Assembly: GCF_004362215.1 (NCBI RefSeq)
Contig: NZ_SNWR01000001.1
Coordinates: 5,686,001 to 5,750,000, forward strand
DNA from: Paractinoplanes brasiliensis
GTDB taxonomy: Bacteria > Actinomycetota > Actinomycetes > Mycobacteriales > Micromonosporaceae
DNA length: 64,000 nt
Reading direction: 5' to 3'
The notes below the pieces were generated by a model, which saw nothing but the letters and a program-made list of their open reading frames with translations, was not told the origin of the DNA and searched no databases. Positions 49,829 to 57,898 of this stretch are shown one piece after another. A program made the translations under genes and the position numbers. Position 1 is the stretch's first letter. Every line of letters starts with the position of its first letter.

Positions 49829-50599
49829 TTACCCGCCGTAGGTCAGCTCCATGCCGATGATGTCGTTGTAGGCGACGTTCAACTCGACCGGGCGATGCAC
49901 CGGCGCGGTCACGGCGAACGGCGCGCCCAGCGGGTCGATCATCTCGACGTAGCTGCCCAGGCCCATCTCGATCGGTCCGGTCACGATCCGGCCGCCCAGC
50001 CCGGCGCAGCGGTCGATGGTCTCGGTCGTGTCGGCCACCTGGAACGACGGCTGCCAGCGGACGTCGTAGCGCCCGGTGATCAGGCCGGCCACCGAGTCGT
50101 GGGCCGGGGACAGCCATTCGCCGCTGCCGAACTCGTGGCTCAGCGTCCAGCCGAAGGCGGCGCCGTAGAAGGACGTCGCCGCGTTCACGTCCTCGGTGAG
50201 CAGGTCGGCCCACTCCATCGTGCCCGGCTCGCCGCGGACCTGGGCGCCGGCGAACCCGGCGGCCTGCCAGAGCCCGAACATCGCGCCGGACGGGTCGGCC
50301 ATGATCGCGCTGCACGCGCCCTGGCGTTCCTCGGGCCAGGTCAGCTGCCGCCCGGACGCGCGGGTCACCCGCTCGATCGTCGCCGCGAGGTCGGGTGCGG
50401 CAAGGTACGTCAGCCAGCCCTCGGGTCTGTCCGGGCGGGCGCGGCTGATGCCGGCCACCGCTTGCCCGTTCCGCAGGAATCGATCACCCTCGACCTGCCA
50501 ACCGAAGAGCCCGGCGTAGAAACCCGCCGCGTCGTCCGGATCGGAAGTCGTCAGCTCGACCCAGCAGGGGGTCGACGGCGCAAAGCCTCTAATCCGCAT
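49829..50599 (-). CDS. VOC-superfamily protein with two glyoxalase-like domains
   Basis: A 256-residue protein with tandem VOC domains: the first from PCWVELTTSDPDDAAGFYAGLFGW, the second from EWADLLTEDVNAATSFYGAAFGW, ending EMIDPLGAPFAV. Domain pairs of this kind bind small hydrophobic ligands or metals. The ATG at 50599 is favoured by GGAG 6 nt upstream over the one at 50611. It is downstream of a lower-GC intergenic region. The function (dioxygenase-like or drug binding) is not settled. Confidence 0.87.
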   Translation of the reverse strand: MRIRGFAPSTPCWVELTTSDPDDAAGFYAGLFGWQVEGDRFLRNGQAVAGISRARPDRPEGWLTYLAAPDLAATIERVTRASGRQLTWPEERQGACSAIMADPSGAMFGLWQAAGFAGAQVRGEPGTMEWADLLTEDVNAATSFYGAAFGWTLSHEFGSGEWLSPAHDSVAGLITGRYDVRWQPSFQVADTTETIDRCAGLGGRIVTGPIEMGLGSYVEMIDPLGAPFAVTAPVHRPVELNVAYNDIIGMELTYGG

Positions 50600-50758
50600 A
50601 TACCGCTCCATCGTGGACGTCCCCGAATGCATAAGACTCTACGGCAATCTATACGCGCCGTCACTACCCTGGGGTTCAATGTCCGCTTTGGAGTGCCTTT
50701 TGGCTACCTAAAGTGACTGCCGGTAAGGTCGATGTATCACGAGCGTTAGCGCACCGGT

Positions 50759-50795
50759 TTCTTGCCAATTCTGCAAGATACGAATGCACGTGCAT
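50759..50795. promoter_or_regulatory. inverted repeats in a lower-GC intergenic region
   Basis: TCTTGC-N7-GCAAGA (about 50760-50778) and the perfect palindrome ATGCACGTGCAT (50784-50795) lie just after the stop of the SpoIIE-type regulator gene and upstream of the VOC gene. They may be a weak terminator and a protein-binding site. The whole 50600-50804 gap is visibly lower in GC than the flanking genes. Confidence 0.4.
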
Positions 50796-50804
50796 CTGCT
50801 CCGA

Positions 50805-52955
50805 TCAATCAGTTGTCGTCCGTGGAAGAAGCATTTCGAACCACACAGTCGTTCCCCGTACGGTCGGATCGGTGCCCCACGAATCGCTCAACTCCTCGAT
50901 CAGGCCGAGACCCCGGCCGCGGCTGCTCATCGTGTCGGCATGCGCCCGGATGACGCTGCCCCGGGTTCCCGTGTCGGCCACCGAGACCAGCAGCCGCTCG
51001 GCGTTCAGGTCGATGTGCACCTGGGCCGGGGTGCCGGCGTGCAGCAGCGCGTTGGTGGTCAGCTCGCTCGTGCACAGGATCGCGGCCCCGACGACCGGTT
51101 CGGGCACCGACCACTCCCGCAGACGCGTGGTCATCCACTGCCGTACGCGACTCGGGCCCGTCGGCTCGGCCGGCACCAGCATCGTCGCCGACCGGCTCAT
51201 CGCCACCGCGTGCTCGACCGCGAGCACGGCCACGTCGTCGTCGGTCGAACCCTCCACGGCCGACGTGGCCAGCGAGCACAGGTTGCGCGGGTCGCCGCTC
51301 GACGCGGCCGCGGTCGCCGCCACCAGCGCGTCCAGCCCGTCGTTGAGCGGGTGGCCACGACGCTCGACCACGCCGTCGCTGAACATCAGGATCGAGTCGC
51401 CCGGCTCCAGCCGCACCTGGCCGGTCTGCCACCGCCCGCCCAGTCCCAGCGGCGCGCCCGGCGGCACCTTGACCAGCTCTGCCGTGGGCGGCTCGCCACC
51501 CCGGCCGGCCCGGCGCAGCACCGGCGGCGGGTGCCCGGCGCTGGACATCGTGATCGTGCCGTCGGCCGGATCGAGCACGCCGTAGACCACCGTCACGAAG
51601 ATCTCTTCGTTGCGCGACTCGGCCCCCAGCGAACCCACCAGCCGGTCGAGCCCGGCGAGCACACTCGGCGGCGCCGGGTCGGTCAGAGCCATCGCCCGCA
51701 GTGCCGCCCGCACCTGGCCCATCACCGCGGCCGCGCGTACGTCGTGACCCGCCACGTCGCCCAGCACCATCGCCAGGCGCCCGTCGACCAGGCGGAACGC
51801 GTCGTAGAAGTCGCCACCGGCCGCGTTGCCGTCGACCCCCACGTCGTAGCGGGCCGCGATGCGGAACGTCTCCAGCTCGGGCAGGTGTTCCGGCAGCATG
51901 CTGCGCTGCAGGAGCTGGGCCGTGCCGTGCTGGGCCTCGAACCGGCGTGCCCGCTCGGCAGCCTGGGCGACCAGCTGGGCCGCCGCGCTGAGCAGGGCCC
52001 GCTCGGCCGGCAGCCACGCGTGCGCCGACCGGTAGCCGATCGTCAAGGCCCCGCTCAGCAACGGTGTGCGCAGCGGGAGCGCGGCCAGGGCCCGGATCCG
52101 CCGCTCGTGGCGGGAGGACGCGACGGCCGCCAGCGGCTCCCCGTCCGGCACGAACGACGGCTGCCCGCTCTGTGCGGCGGCCACGATCGGCGCGCGGGGA
52201 TCGTTCGCCAGCCTCTTCCACACCGGGGGCAGCCGCTCGTCGGCCTCGTCCAGCATCTCGCCCCGGATGCGGCGGACATAACGGAACGCCCCGCCGTCGT
52301 CCACCGCGAACGTGCAGTGGTCGAGGTCGAACGAGGTCATCGTGTAGCCCAGCACGACCCGGGCCACGTCGTCGATGGTGAGCGCGCCGGCCAGCTTGGC
52401 GGTCAGCTCGCCCAGGTTCTGCAGGCGACGGGTCACCTGAGTGGTCTCGGCCGCCACGGTCAGCACGCCGGTGACGTGACCCCGCCGGTCGCGCACGACC
52501 GAGTGGCCGCGGGTGAAGAAGGCCTGCTCGGGGCGGCCGTGCGCGCCCCGGGCCACGGTCAGCGGTGTCTCGGCCTCGAGCGAGGGCCGGCCGCCGCGAT
52601 AAACGTCCTCGACCGCTCCGCCGAAGCCGCGCGAATGCCAGAGGTCGCCCAGCGCCTCGGCCGCGGGCCGGCCCAGCGCGCCGGGGTGCCGGGTGCCGAT
52701 CAGATCCGCGTACGCGTCGTTGTAGATGAGCAGGAAGCCGTCGCCGTGGGTGTAGGCCATCGGCATGGGGGAGGCGAGCACCAGCTCGACGGTGGCCGTG
52801 ACGGCCGGGTCCCAGTGCTCACGCGGGCCGAGCGCGGTAGCGCCCCAGTCGTGGCCCTGCACCAGTTCGGCACACCCGGGCCGCCCCGGCGAAGGTGTCT
52901 GGGCGGGCAGCGCGGGTATCACCGAAGGGCTCACCCCGCCACCCGTCCCTGCCAT
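50805..52955 (-). CDS. PAS-GAF-SpoIIE phosphatase-HATPase regulator (RsbU/RsbW-type fusion)
   Basis: A 716-residue soluble signalling protein. In order: a PAS-like sensor (about 40-160; TVELVLASPMPMAYT), a GAF domain (about 165-330), a SpoIIE/PP2C phosphatase with GGDFYDAF (about 380-386), GDVAGHD and MFSDGVVE, and a C-terminal histidine-kinase-like ATPase domain with SELTTNALLHA (about 630) and a SRGRGLGLIEELSDSWG segment. It combines the anti-sigma-factor-antagonist phosphatase and an anti-sigma-like kinase module in one chain, typical of large actinomycete stress and development regulators. The ATG at 52955 is used; a TTG at 53006 is possible. Its partner is unknown. Confidence 0.9.
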   Translation of the reverse strand: MAGTGGGVSPSVIPALPAQTPSPGRPGCAELVQGHDWGATALGPREHWDPAVTATVELVLASPMPMAYTHGDGFLLIYNDAYADLIGTRHPGALGRPAAEALGDLWHSRGFGGAVEDVYRGGRPSLEAETPLTVARGAHGRPEQAFFTRGHSVVRDRRGHVTGVLTVAAETTQVTRRLQNLGELTAKLAGALTIDDVARVVLGYTMTSFDLDHCTFAVDDGGAFRYVRRIRGEMLDEADERLPPVWKRLANDPRAPIVAAAQSGQPSFVPDGEPLAAVASSRHERRIRALAALPLRTPLLSGALTIGYRSAHAWLPAERALLSAAAQLVAQAAERARRFEAQHGTAQLLQRSMLPEHLPELETFRIAARYDVGVDGNAAGGDFYDAFRLVDGRLAMVLGDVAGHDVRAAAVMGQVRAALRAMALTDPAPPSVLAGLDRLVGSLGAESRNEEIFVTVVYGVLDPADGTITMSSAGHPPPVLRRAGRGGEPPTAELVKVPPGAPLGLGGRWQTGQVRLEPGDSILMFSDGVVERRGHPLNDGLDALVAATAAASSGDPRNLCSLATSAVEGSTDDDVAVLAVEHAVAMSRSATMLVPAEPTGPSRVRQWMTTRLREWSVPEPVVGAAILCTSELTTNALLHAGTPAQVHIDLNAERLLVSVADTGTRGSVIRAHADTMSSRGRGLGLIEELSDSWGTDPTVRGTTVWFEMLLPRTTTD

Positions 52956-53113
52956 GCCGAAAAGAGTATCCCTACTCCGCCATTCGGACGATGCCGCACC
53001 GGCCAACCGTCCGATTCTTGACGGTACGACCCCTCGATCCCTCTCGGGTGTTCTGTGCCAACCTCACGTTGAGTAGCCGATCAATGGAGTGCTGGGCTGG
53101 TCGTTGGGCTTGA

Positions 53114-53455
53114 ATGTCACTTAGGGTGTTGATCGTGCCTCGTCTACGCCGTCCTGCCGCCCCATTGATCCCCGCGCAGCGAATGCCGGCGGACGGCGAA
53201 CCGCTGATCGACCTGTCGGCGCCCGTCCGGCCGGGTGATCGTCGCTCGCCAGGTGTGATCGTGGCCGGCGCGGTGGCGGTCTTCATCGCGGGCGGGGTCG
53301 GGTTCGCTGCTCTGCGGCCGTCACCGCCTGAGGTGGCGCCGGCCCGGCCGGGGGTGACGGCTGAGGTGTCGGCGCCGCCGGCGCCGCTGGTCGGTCGGGC
53401 AGGCATTCCGGAGGGGGCGGGGGACCCGGGACGGCGCAGCCCGGCCACCCGCTGA
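53114..53455 (+). CDS. hypothetical single-pass membrane protein
   Basis: A 113-residue protein with a basic N-terminus, one transmembrane helix (PGVIVAGAVAVFIAGGVGFAAL, about 47-68) and a Pro/Ala-rich external tail. There is no clear RBS, so the start could be the ATG at 53114 or a GTG about 20 bp later. Coding-like codon bias is weak, so this call is tentative. Next gene starts 196 bp downstream; the interval shows nothing recognisable. Confidence 0.4.
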   Translation: MSLRVLIVPRLRRPAAPLIPAQRMPADGEPLIDLSAPVRPGDRRSPGVIVAGAVAVFIAGGVGFAALRPSPPEVAPARPGVTAEVSAPPAPLVGRAGIPEGAGDPGRRSPATR

Positions 53456-53651
53456 CCGCTGGGTCGCCTGCATCCGTGCTCACCGGTACGCCACAAGCCG
53501 GTCCGGCTGCACGACGGCAGCACGGGTTTGCGGAGTTTGTCCGGTGTGACATACGTGGCTCGGTGATGGACCAAGTGGCGGGTAAGTCGTTGCGTTCTGT
53601 GGTCGCAACGGGCCGGCAGCTCGCCGGACGGCCGCACACAGGGAGCGTTCG

Positions 53652-54425
53652 ATGATCGGGGACGGGCTGGGCCGTGCACTCATTCCGGCGGCGTTCGGGG
53701 TTCTGCTGGTCGCCTGGCTGCTGCGGAAGCTGGCGACCCGTGCGCTGCGGGCGGCCGTGCGGCGTGGGACGGCAGACCCGGTGCTCGCGCGGGCCGGCGT
53801 CGGTGAACTGGCCGGCGCGCTGGTTTTCTACGGCGTCCTGCTGGTGGCGGTCGCGTTCCTCCGGGTCGGCCTGAGCGAGTGGCTGCTGCGGTTGTGCGTG
53901 GCGTTCGCCCTGGTCGCCGTCGCCGTGGCGGGTGCCCGGGCGGTGCGGGAGCTGATCGGCGGCACGGTGCGGATCCCGTACGGGGGTGTGATGGTGACCC
54001 TGGGCGTGGCGGCCGCCCTCGACGTCGTGGCGTTCGCCCCGTCGATCACCCGGCCGGTGCTGATCGCGGGGCTGGCCACGGTCGCCGGGGTGGTGATCGT
54101 GGGGGTGGGCGGTGGCCTGATCCGGCCCATGCGGAGCCGCTGGGAGGCCTGGCTGGAGCCGGCCAGGGTCCCTGGCCGCCCGGCAACGGACGAGACGCAG
54201 GTGATCCCGCAGCAGACCGACCGACAGGAGGCCGGCCCCGACGAGACCGTCGTGATCCACACCGGCGGGCACGGCGCCGGCGGGCCGGAGATCGGTGGGC
54301 CGGGGAACGGTGGGCCGGGGAACGGCGCGCAAGAGGCCGGTGGGCCCGGGATCGGCGGGCAAGAGGCCGGCGGGCAGGAGGCTGAGCAGACGCAGGTCAT
54401 CGCGACCGCCGACCGCCGGACCTGA
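53652..54425 (+). CDS. membrane protein with repeat-rich C-terminal tail
   Basis: A 257-residue protein with about five transmembrane helices in residues 8-165 and a hydrophilic tail carrying repeats of DETQVI/DETVVI and, later, GGPGNG and GGQEAG units encoded by 15-bp-scale DNA repeats. The ATG at 53652 has GGGAG upstream. It superficially resembles the conserved TM-helix (MscS-like) family, but no MscS pore motif is visible. A hairpin terminator follows. The function is unknown. Confidence 0.75.
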   Translation: MIGDGLGRALIPAAFGVLLVAWLLRKLATRALRAAVRRGTADPVLARAGVGELAGALVFYGVLLVAVAFLRVGLSEWLLRLCVAFALVAVAVAGARAVRELIGGTVRIPYGGVMVTLGVAAALDVVAFAPSITRPVLIAGLATVAGVVIVGVGGGLIRPMRSRWEAWLEPARVPGRPATDETQVIPQQTDRQEAGPDETVVIHTGGHGAGGPEIGGPGNGGPGNGAQEAGGPGIGGQEAGGQEAEQTQVIATADRRT

Positions 54426-54438
54426 CCCGGGAGATGGG

Positions 54439-54477
54439 GAGGGCCGGCGCCAGGGGACGATCCCGGCGCCGGCCCTC
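54439..54477. terminator. GC-rich hairpin between convergent genes
   Basis: GAGGGCCGGCGCC (54439-54451) and GGCGCCGGCCCTC (54465-54477) form a perfect 13-bp stem with a 13-nt loop, centred between the stop codons of a plus-strand and a minus-strand gene. It can act on both strands. Confidence 0.75.
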
Positions 54478-54517
54478 GATGAAGGTTGGTCCTGTTACGG
54501 CGTTTCCGAACGGATGA

Positions 54518-54862
54518 TCAGGGCAGGGTGCGGGCCACGGCGCAGACCGCGAGCAAGCGGTGCACGACCCAGTCGCCGGCGGCCCAGTTGATCTCGCCGA
54601 CCGGCGGGCGCCAGCCGTGGGTGAAGGCGGCGTCCCGTACACCCTCGGCGTACGCGGCCAGCAGCACCGCCGTGAGCGGGCGGGTGTCGGCCGACAGGCT
54701 GTCGCGGACGGCCGCGCTGTGCTGGTCGACGACGGCCATCAGGCCGGGGTTGGCCTCGGCGACGGCGAGGCCTTCGCCGACGGTGTCGTGCAGATCGGCC
54801 AGGCTGGCGTGGGCGGAGCGGAGGGCAGCACGGGCGGCAGCGCCGGAGAACAAACCATTCAT
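54518..54862 (-). CDS. hypothetical protein (DUF6401-like)
   Basis: A 114-residue protein with EANPGLMAVVDQHSAAVRDSL and ending WAAGDWVVHRLLAVCAVA. This pattern recalls the DUF6401 proteins often seen in actinomycetes, but the comparison is from memory. The ATG at 54862 gives MNGLFSGAA; an earlier in-frame start (MATRGS) at 54895 is possible. No signal peptide is seen. The function is unknown. Confidence 0.6.
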   Translation of the reverse strand: MNGLFSGAAARAALRSAHASLADLHDTVGEGLAVAEANPGLMAVVDQHSAAVRDSLSADTRPLTAVLLAAYAEGVRDAAFTHGWRPPVGEINWAAGDWVVHRLLAVCAVARTLP

Positions 54863-54954
54863 GGGGAGAAACGTTAGGGAGCCTCGGGTAGCCAACGGTT
54901 CCCCTGATCGGTGCAGCTCGGTTGAAGCTCTCCGGGCGGGGCAATCAGGCCGGC

Positions 54955-55338
54955 ATGGACGACACCACCGTCGAGGCGCTCGGGAAACTGAGCTCGGCCC
55001 TCGAGACGACCGATCGTGCCCGCGGGCACCTGTACTCGTTCCACCAGCTCACCGGAAAGGCCGATTTCGAGCTGGACGAGGCGGTCGCGCTGTTCCGCCG
55101 GGCCGGGCACCACGCGATCGCCGACCGGATCCAGCAGGACCTGATCGGCCGCAACGTCACGCCCGGGCACTGGACGTTCCAGCTGGTCGAGGAGTACGAC
55201 GACGGTTACTGGAGCGAGTTCCGCACGGTGGAGCGGGCCGCCCGCGACGAGTTGGCCGGGGGCGAACGCCACCTGTACGAGGCGGCGCTGAAGGAACGGC
55301 GGCGTACCCACGGGAAACCGGGCCACGAGGCCCGGTGA
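54955..55338 (+). CDS. hypothetical alpha-helical protein
   Basis: A 127-residue soluble protein, largely helical and charged, with ETTDRARGHLYSFHQLTGK, an AGHHAIADRIQQDLIGR helix and the sequence DGYWSEFRTVERAARDEL. I do not recognise it. The ATG at 54955 is the first convincing start; an upstream GTG-like extension exists. It is convergent with the small membrane protein gene at 55349. Confidence 0.62.
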   Translation: MDDTTVEALGKLSSALETTDRARGHLYSFHQLTGKADFELDEAVALFRRAGHHAIADRIQQDLIGRNVTPGHWTFQLVEEYDDGYWSEFRTVERAARDELAGGERHLYEAALKERRRTHGKPGHEAR

Positions 55339-55348
55339 CACCTGAAAG

Positions 55349-55555
55349 CTACTCGGCCTCGACCTGCGCGGGACGGCGGCGCTGCGCGTCGTCGGCGAGG
55401 ATGACGGTGGCGACGACCATGGCCACGACCACGGCGAACAGCCAGGACGCGTCGTCGATCAGGTTCGCGGCCAGCGGAGCCTGGAAGGCGGCCAGCAGGA
55501 AGCCGACCCAGGCAAGACGGCGCTGACTCTCGGAGAGGAAACCGGCAGAACGCAT
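55349..55555 (-). CDS. small two-helix membrane protein
   Basis: A 68-residue protein with two hydrophobic helices (WVGFLLAAFQAPLA and WLFAVVVAMVVATVIL) and a basic tail DDAQRRRPAQ. The start MRSAGFLSESQRRL at 55555 is the only in-frame Met. It lies divergent from the lipoprotein gene at 55623. Its function is unknown. Confidence 0.65.
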   Translation of the reverse strand: MRSAGFLSESQRRLAWVGFLLAAFQAPLAANLIDDASWLFAVVVAMVVATVILADDAQRRRPAQVEAE

Positions 55556-55622
55556 TCGGAAAGTGTGGCCCGTATCGGACGGATCGCCGTCACCCGTTCG
55601 TACGATTCTCCGTTGTCCGATC

Positions 55623-56336
55623 GTGCCCTCAGCCTTGCGTCGCTGCCGCTCAACCGTAGCGTTTCTGCTGGTCAGCGCGGTGCTGGTCGCGGGCTGTGAG
55701 AGCGCAGCAACTCAGCCGCCCGAGGTTGCCGAACGGGTCGTGGCCGGGCCGCTGCAGGGGCGTACGGGTGCGATTCTCGTCGTCTCGAAGGCCGCTTCCC
55801 GCGTACGGGTCGTGCTGGCGAACATCCCCGGATTGCTCTACCGCGTCACCACTCCGCCCGGGGCCGGACTGATCCCGGAGGTGACCCACCGTGACGGCCC
55901 GGTCCGGGTTTCCCTGCTGCCCTCGGGCGCTGCCGGGCCGGACGAGGTGACCGTGGTGCTCAACCGCGGGGTGCGCTGGGATCTGCGCCTGCCCGCGGGG
56001 GCCGGTGAACTGCGCCTCGACCTGAGCCGGGGACGCCTCTCACGCCTCACGGCGGGCGCCTCCGGTCTGATCGAGGTGCGCCTGCCCCGCCCGTACGGGA
56101 ATGTGCCGTTGATCTTCACTGGCGGGGTGGGAACACTGACCGTCACCGCGCCGCGCGACGTGCCTCTGCGGTTGAGCCTGGCCCAGGGCGCGCGCTCGGC
56201 GCTGACCCCGTGGACGGCCGACGAGGAGATCCCGCCGGCCACCACGTACGCGCCGGCCGTCTGGCCCACGGCGCGGGACCGCTACGCGCTGCGAACACGC
56301 TCGACGGTCGGGATCCTGGCGGTCCGTCGCAACTGA
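55623..56336 (+). CDS. putative lipoprotein
   Basis: A 237-residue lipoprotein. The GTG at 55623 gives a signal with FLLVSAVLVAGC as hydrophobic core and lipobox. The mature part is beta-rich (DEVTVVLNRGVRWDLRL, LIEVRLPRPYGNVPLIF, GVGTLTVTAPRDVPL), similar to the repetitive beta-helical adhesin-like DUF4097 pattern, but this is not certain. It would be located outside the cell membrane. Confidence 0.72.
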   Translation: MPSALRRCRSTVAFLLVSAVLVAGCESAATQPPEVAERVVAGPLQGRTGAILVVSKAASRVRVVLANIPGLLYRVTTPPGAGLIPEVTHRDGPVRVSLLPSGAAGPDEVTVVLNRGVRWDLRLPAGAGELRLDLSRGRLSRLTAGASGLIEVRLPRPYGNVPLIFTGGVGTLTVTAPRDVPLRLSLAQGARSALTPWTADEEIPPATTYAPAVWPTARDRYALRTRSTVGILAVRRN

Positions 56337-56359
56337 ACCGGCCGCCAGGAAAGACCTGC

Positions 56360-57829
56360 TCACACGCCGGGACGGTCGACCTCGCCGCGCCAGGCGCCGC
56401 TCTCGATGCCACCGCGGCCCTCGATGAACTCCTTGAACCGCTTGAGGTCGCCCTTGACCCGGCGGTCGACGATGCCCAGCTTGTCACCGGCGTTCTCGAC
56501 CAGGCCCTGCGGCTCGAAATCCATCTGCACGGTGACCCGCGTACGGGTGTCGTCGAGGCGGTGGAAGGTGACCACACCGGCCTGCTTCTCGCCCTCGGTC
56601 GCCTTCCAGGCCACCCGCTCGTCGGGAAGCTGCTCGGTGATCTCGGCGTCGAACTCGCGCTTCACGCCGGCGATCTCGGTCTTCCAGTGCGTGTGCGCGG
56701 GATCCAGCTGCCGGATTTCCTGCACGCCCTCCATGAAGCGCGGGAACTCCTCGAACTGGGTCCACTGGTTGTAGACAGCGCGGATCGGAACGTCAACGTC
56801 AACGGACTCAGTCACAGTACTCATGTGCTGAGTCGTGCCCGGCTCGGACGGCGCTAAACGGGGAGCCAGCGGAGTTTTCGGGTCCGCGTCCCCGGCCTGC
56901 CGCAGCCGCGCCCGCTGCACCTCGGCGTTCACCTGCACGCCGAGCAGCACGGCGATGTTCGACAGGTAGATCCAGACCAGGAACGCCATGAGCGCGCCGA
57001 GGCTGCCGTAGGTGCGGTTGTAGGAGCCGAAGTTCGCCACGTACAGGCCGAACCCGAACGACGCGACCGCCCACAGGAACAACGCCACCGCGCCGCCGAC
57101 GGTCAGCCACCGGAACCGCGGCTGCTTGACGTTCGGCGCGATCCAGAACAGCAGCGACAGCACCAGCGTGGCCGCGGCGACCAGCACCGGCCAGCGGCCC
57201 GCGGACCAGAACTGCCGAGCCGTCTCACCGGCGTTCAGCGCGTTGCCGACGGCGTCGACCAGCGGCCCGCTGATGATCAGCCCGGCGCCGATCGCGGCCA
57301 TCAGCACGAGCGCCACGGCGGCCAGGGCGATCTCCAGGAGCACCAGTTTCCACCAGGCCCTTCCTTCCCGTACGCCGTAGATCCGGTTGGACGCCCGGGT
57401 GAAGGTCGAGACGTACCCGGACGACGACCAGAGCGCGAGCAGCAGCCCGAACCCGAAGAGCACCTTGGCCGAGTCCTGCTCGACGATCAGCGCCTGCACG
57501 ACCTGCACGAGGTTCTCGTTGTCGACCACCGACGCGAGCCCGAGGTCGCCCAGGATGCCGATCGTCGCCGACAGCAACGTGGAACCGTCGGTCACCAGGT
57601 TGACCAGCGCGACGATCACCACAAGCGAAGGAACAAGGGCCGTGAAGGTTTGATAAGTCATCGCGGCGGCGAAGTCAGAACAGTCGTCCTCGACATAACC
57701 CACGACACTGCGCCACAGCACCGACCGCCAATAACGCCAGCGCAGCTGACGGAGGCGGCGAGGCAGCGGGCGGGGCGTAGCGTCGTCGGCACTGGCCTCG
57801 GACTCGCGGTCGACGGTGTGCTCGGTCAT
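56360..57829 (-). CDS. YihY/BrkB-family membrane protein fused to an SRPBCC domain
   Basis: A 489-residue fusion. Residues 1-330 are a YihY/virulence factor BrkB-like membrane protein with six helices (DDCSDFAAAMTYQTFTALVPS and the W-rich ALWSSSGYVSTFTRASNRIYG). Residues 336-489, starting MSTVTESVDVDVPI, form an SRPBCC (START-like) domain with a hydrophobic ligand pocket. No stop separates the two in the frame. A separate start at 56824 for the second domain has no strong RBS, which favours fusion, but a bicistronic product is possible. These are usually separate proteins. Confidence 0.82.
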   Translation of the reverse strand: MTEHTVDRESEASADDATPRPLPRRLRQLRWRYWRSVLWRSVVGYVEDDCSDFAAAMTYQTFTALVPSLVVIVALVNLVTDGSTLLSATIGILGDLGLASVVDNENLVQVVQALIVEQDSAKVLFGFGLLLALWSSSGYVSTFTRASNRIYGVREGRAWWKLVLLEIALAAVALVLMAAIGAGLIISGPLVDAVGNALNAGETARQFWSAGRWPVLVAAATLVLSLLFWIAPNVKQPRFRWLTVGGAVALFLWAVASFGFGLYVANFGSYNRTYGSLGALMAFLVWIYLSNIAVLLGVQVNAEVQRARLRQAGDADPKTPLAPRLAPSEPGTTQHMSTVTESVDVDVPIRAVYNQWTQFEEFPRFMEGVQEIRQLDPAHTHWKTEIAGVKREFDAEITEQLPDERVAWKATEGEKQAGVVTFHRLDDTRTRVTVQMDFEPQGLVENAGDKLGIVDRRVKGDLKRFKEFIEGRGGIESGAWRGEVDRPGV

Positions 57830-57898
57830 GCCGACTCCTCGAGGTTCTTCCCGGCGCAGCTACCCGAGCACGCTCAGCGACAAACACAGGGGGCTTCG

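Noticed and set aside
53567..53656. 29-codon ORF ending in the start of the gene at 53652
   Set aside because: It has no RBS and no distinctive composition; too short to support.
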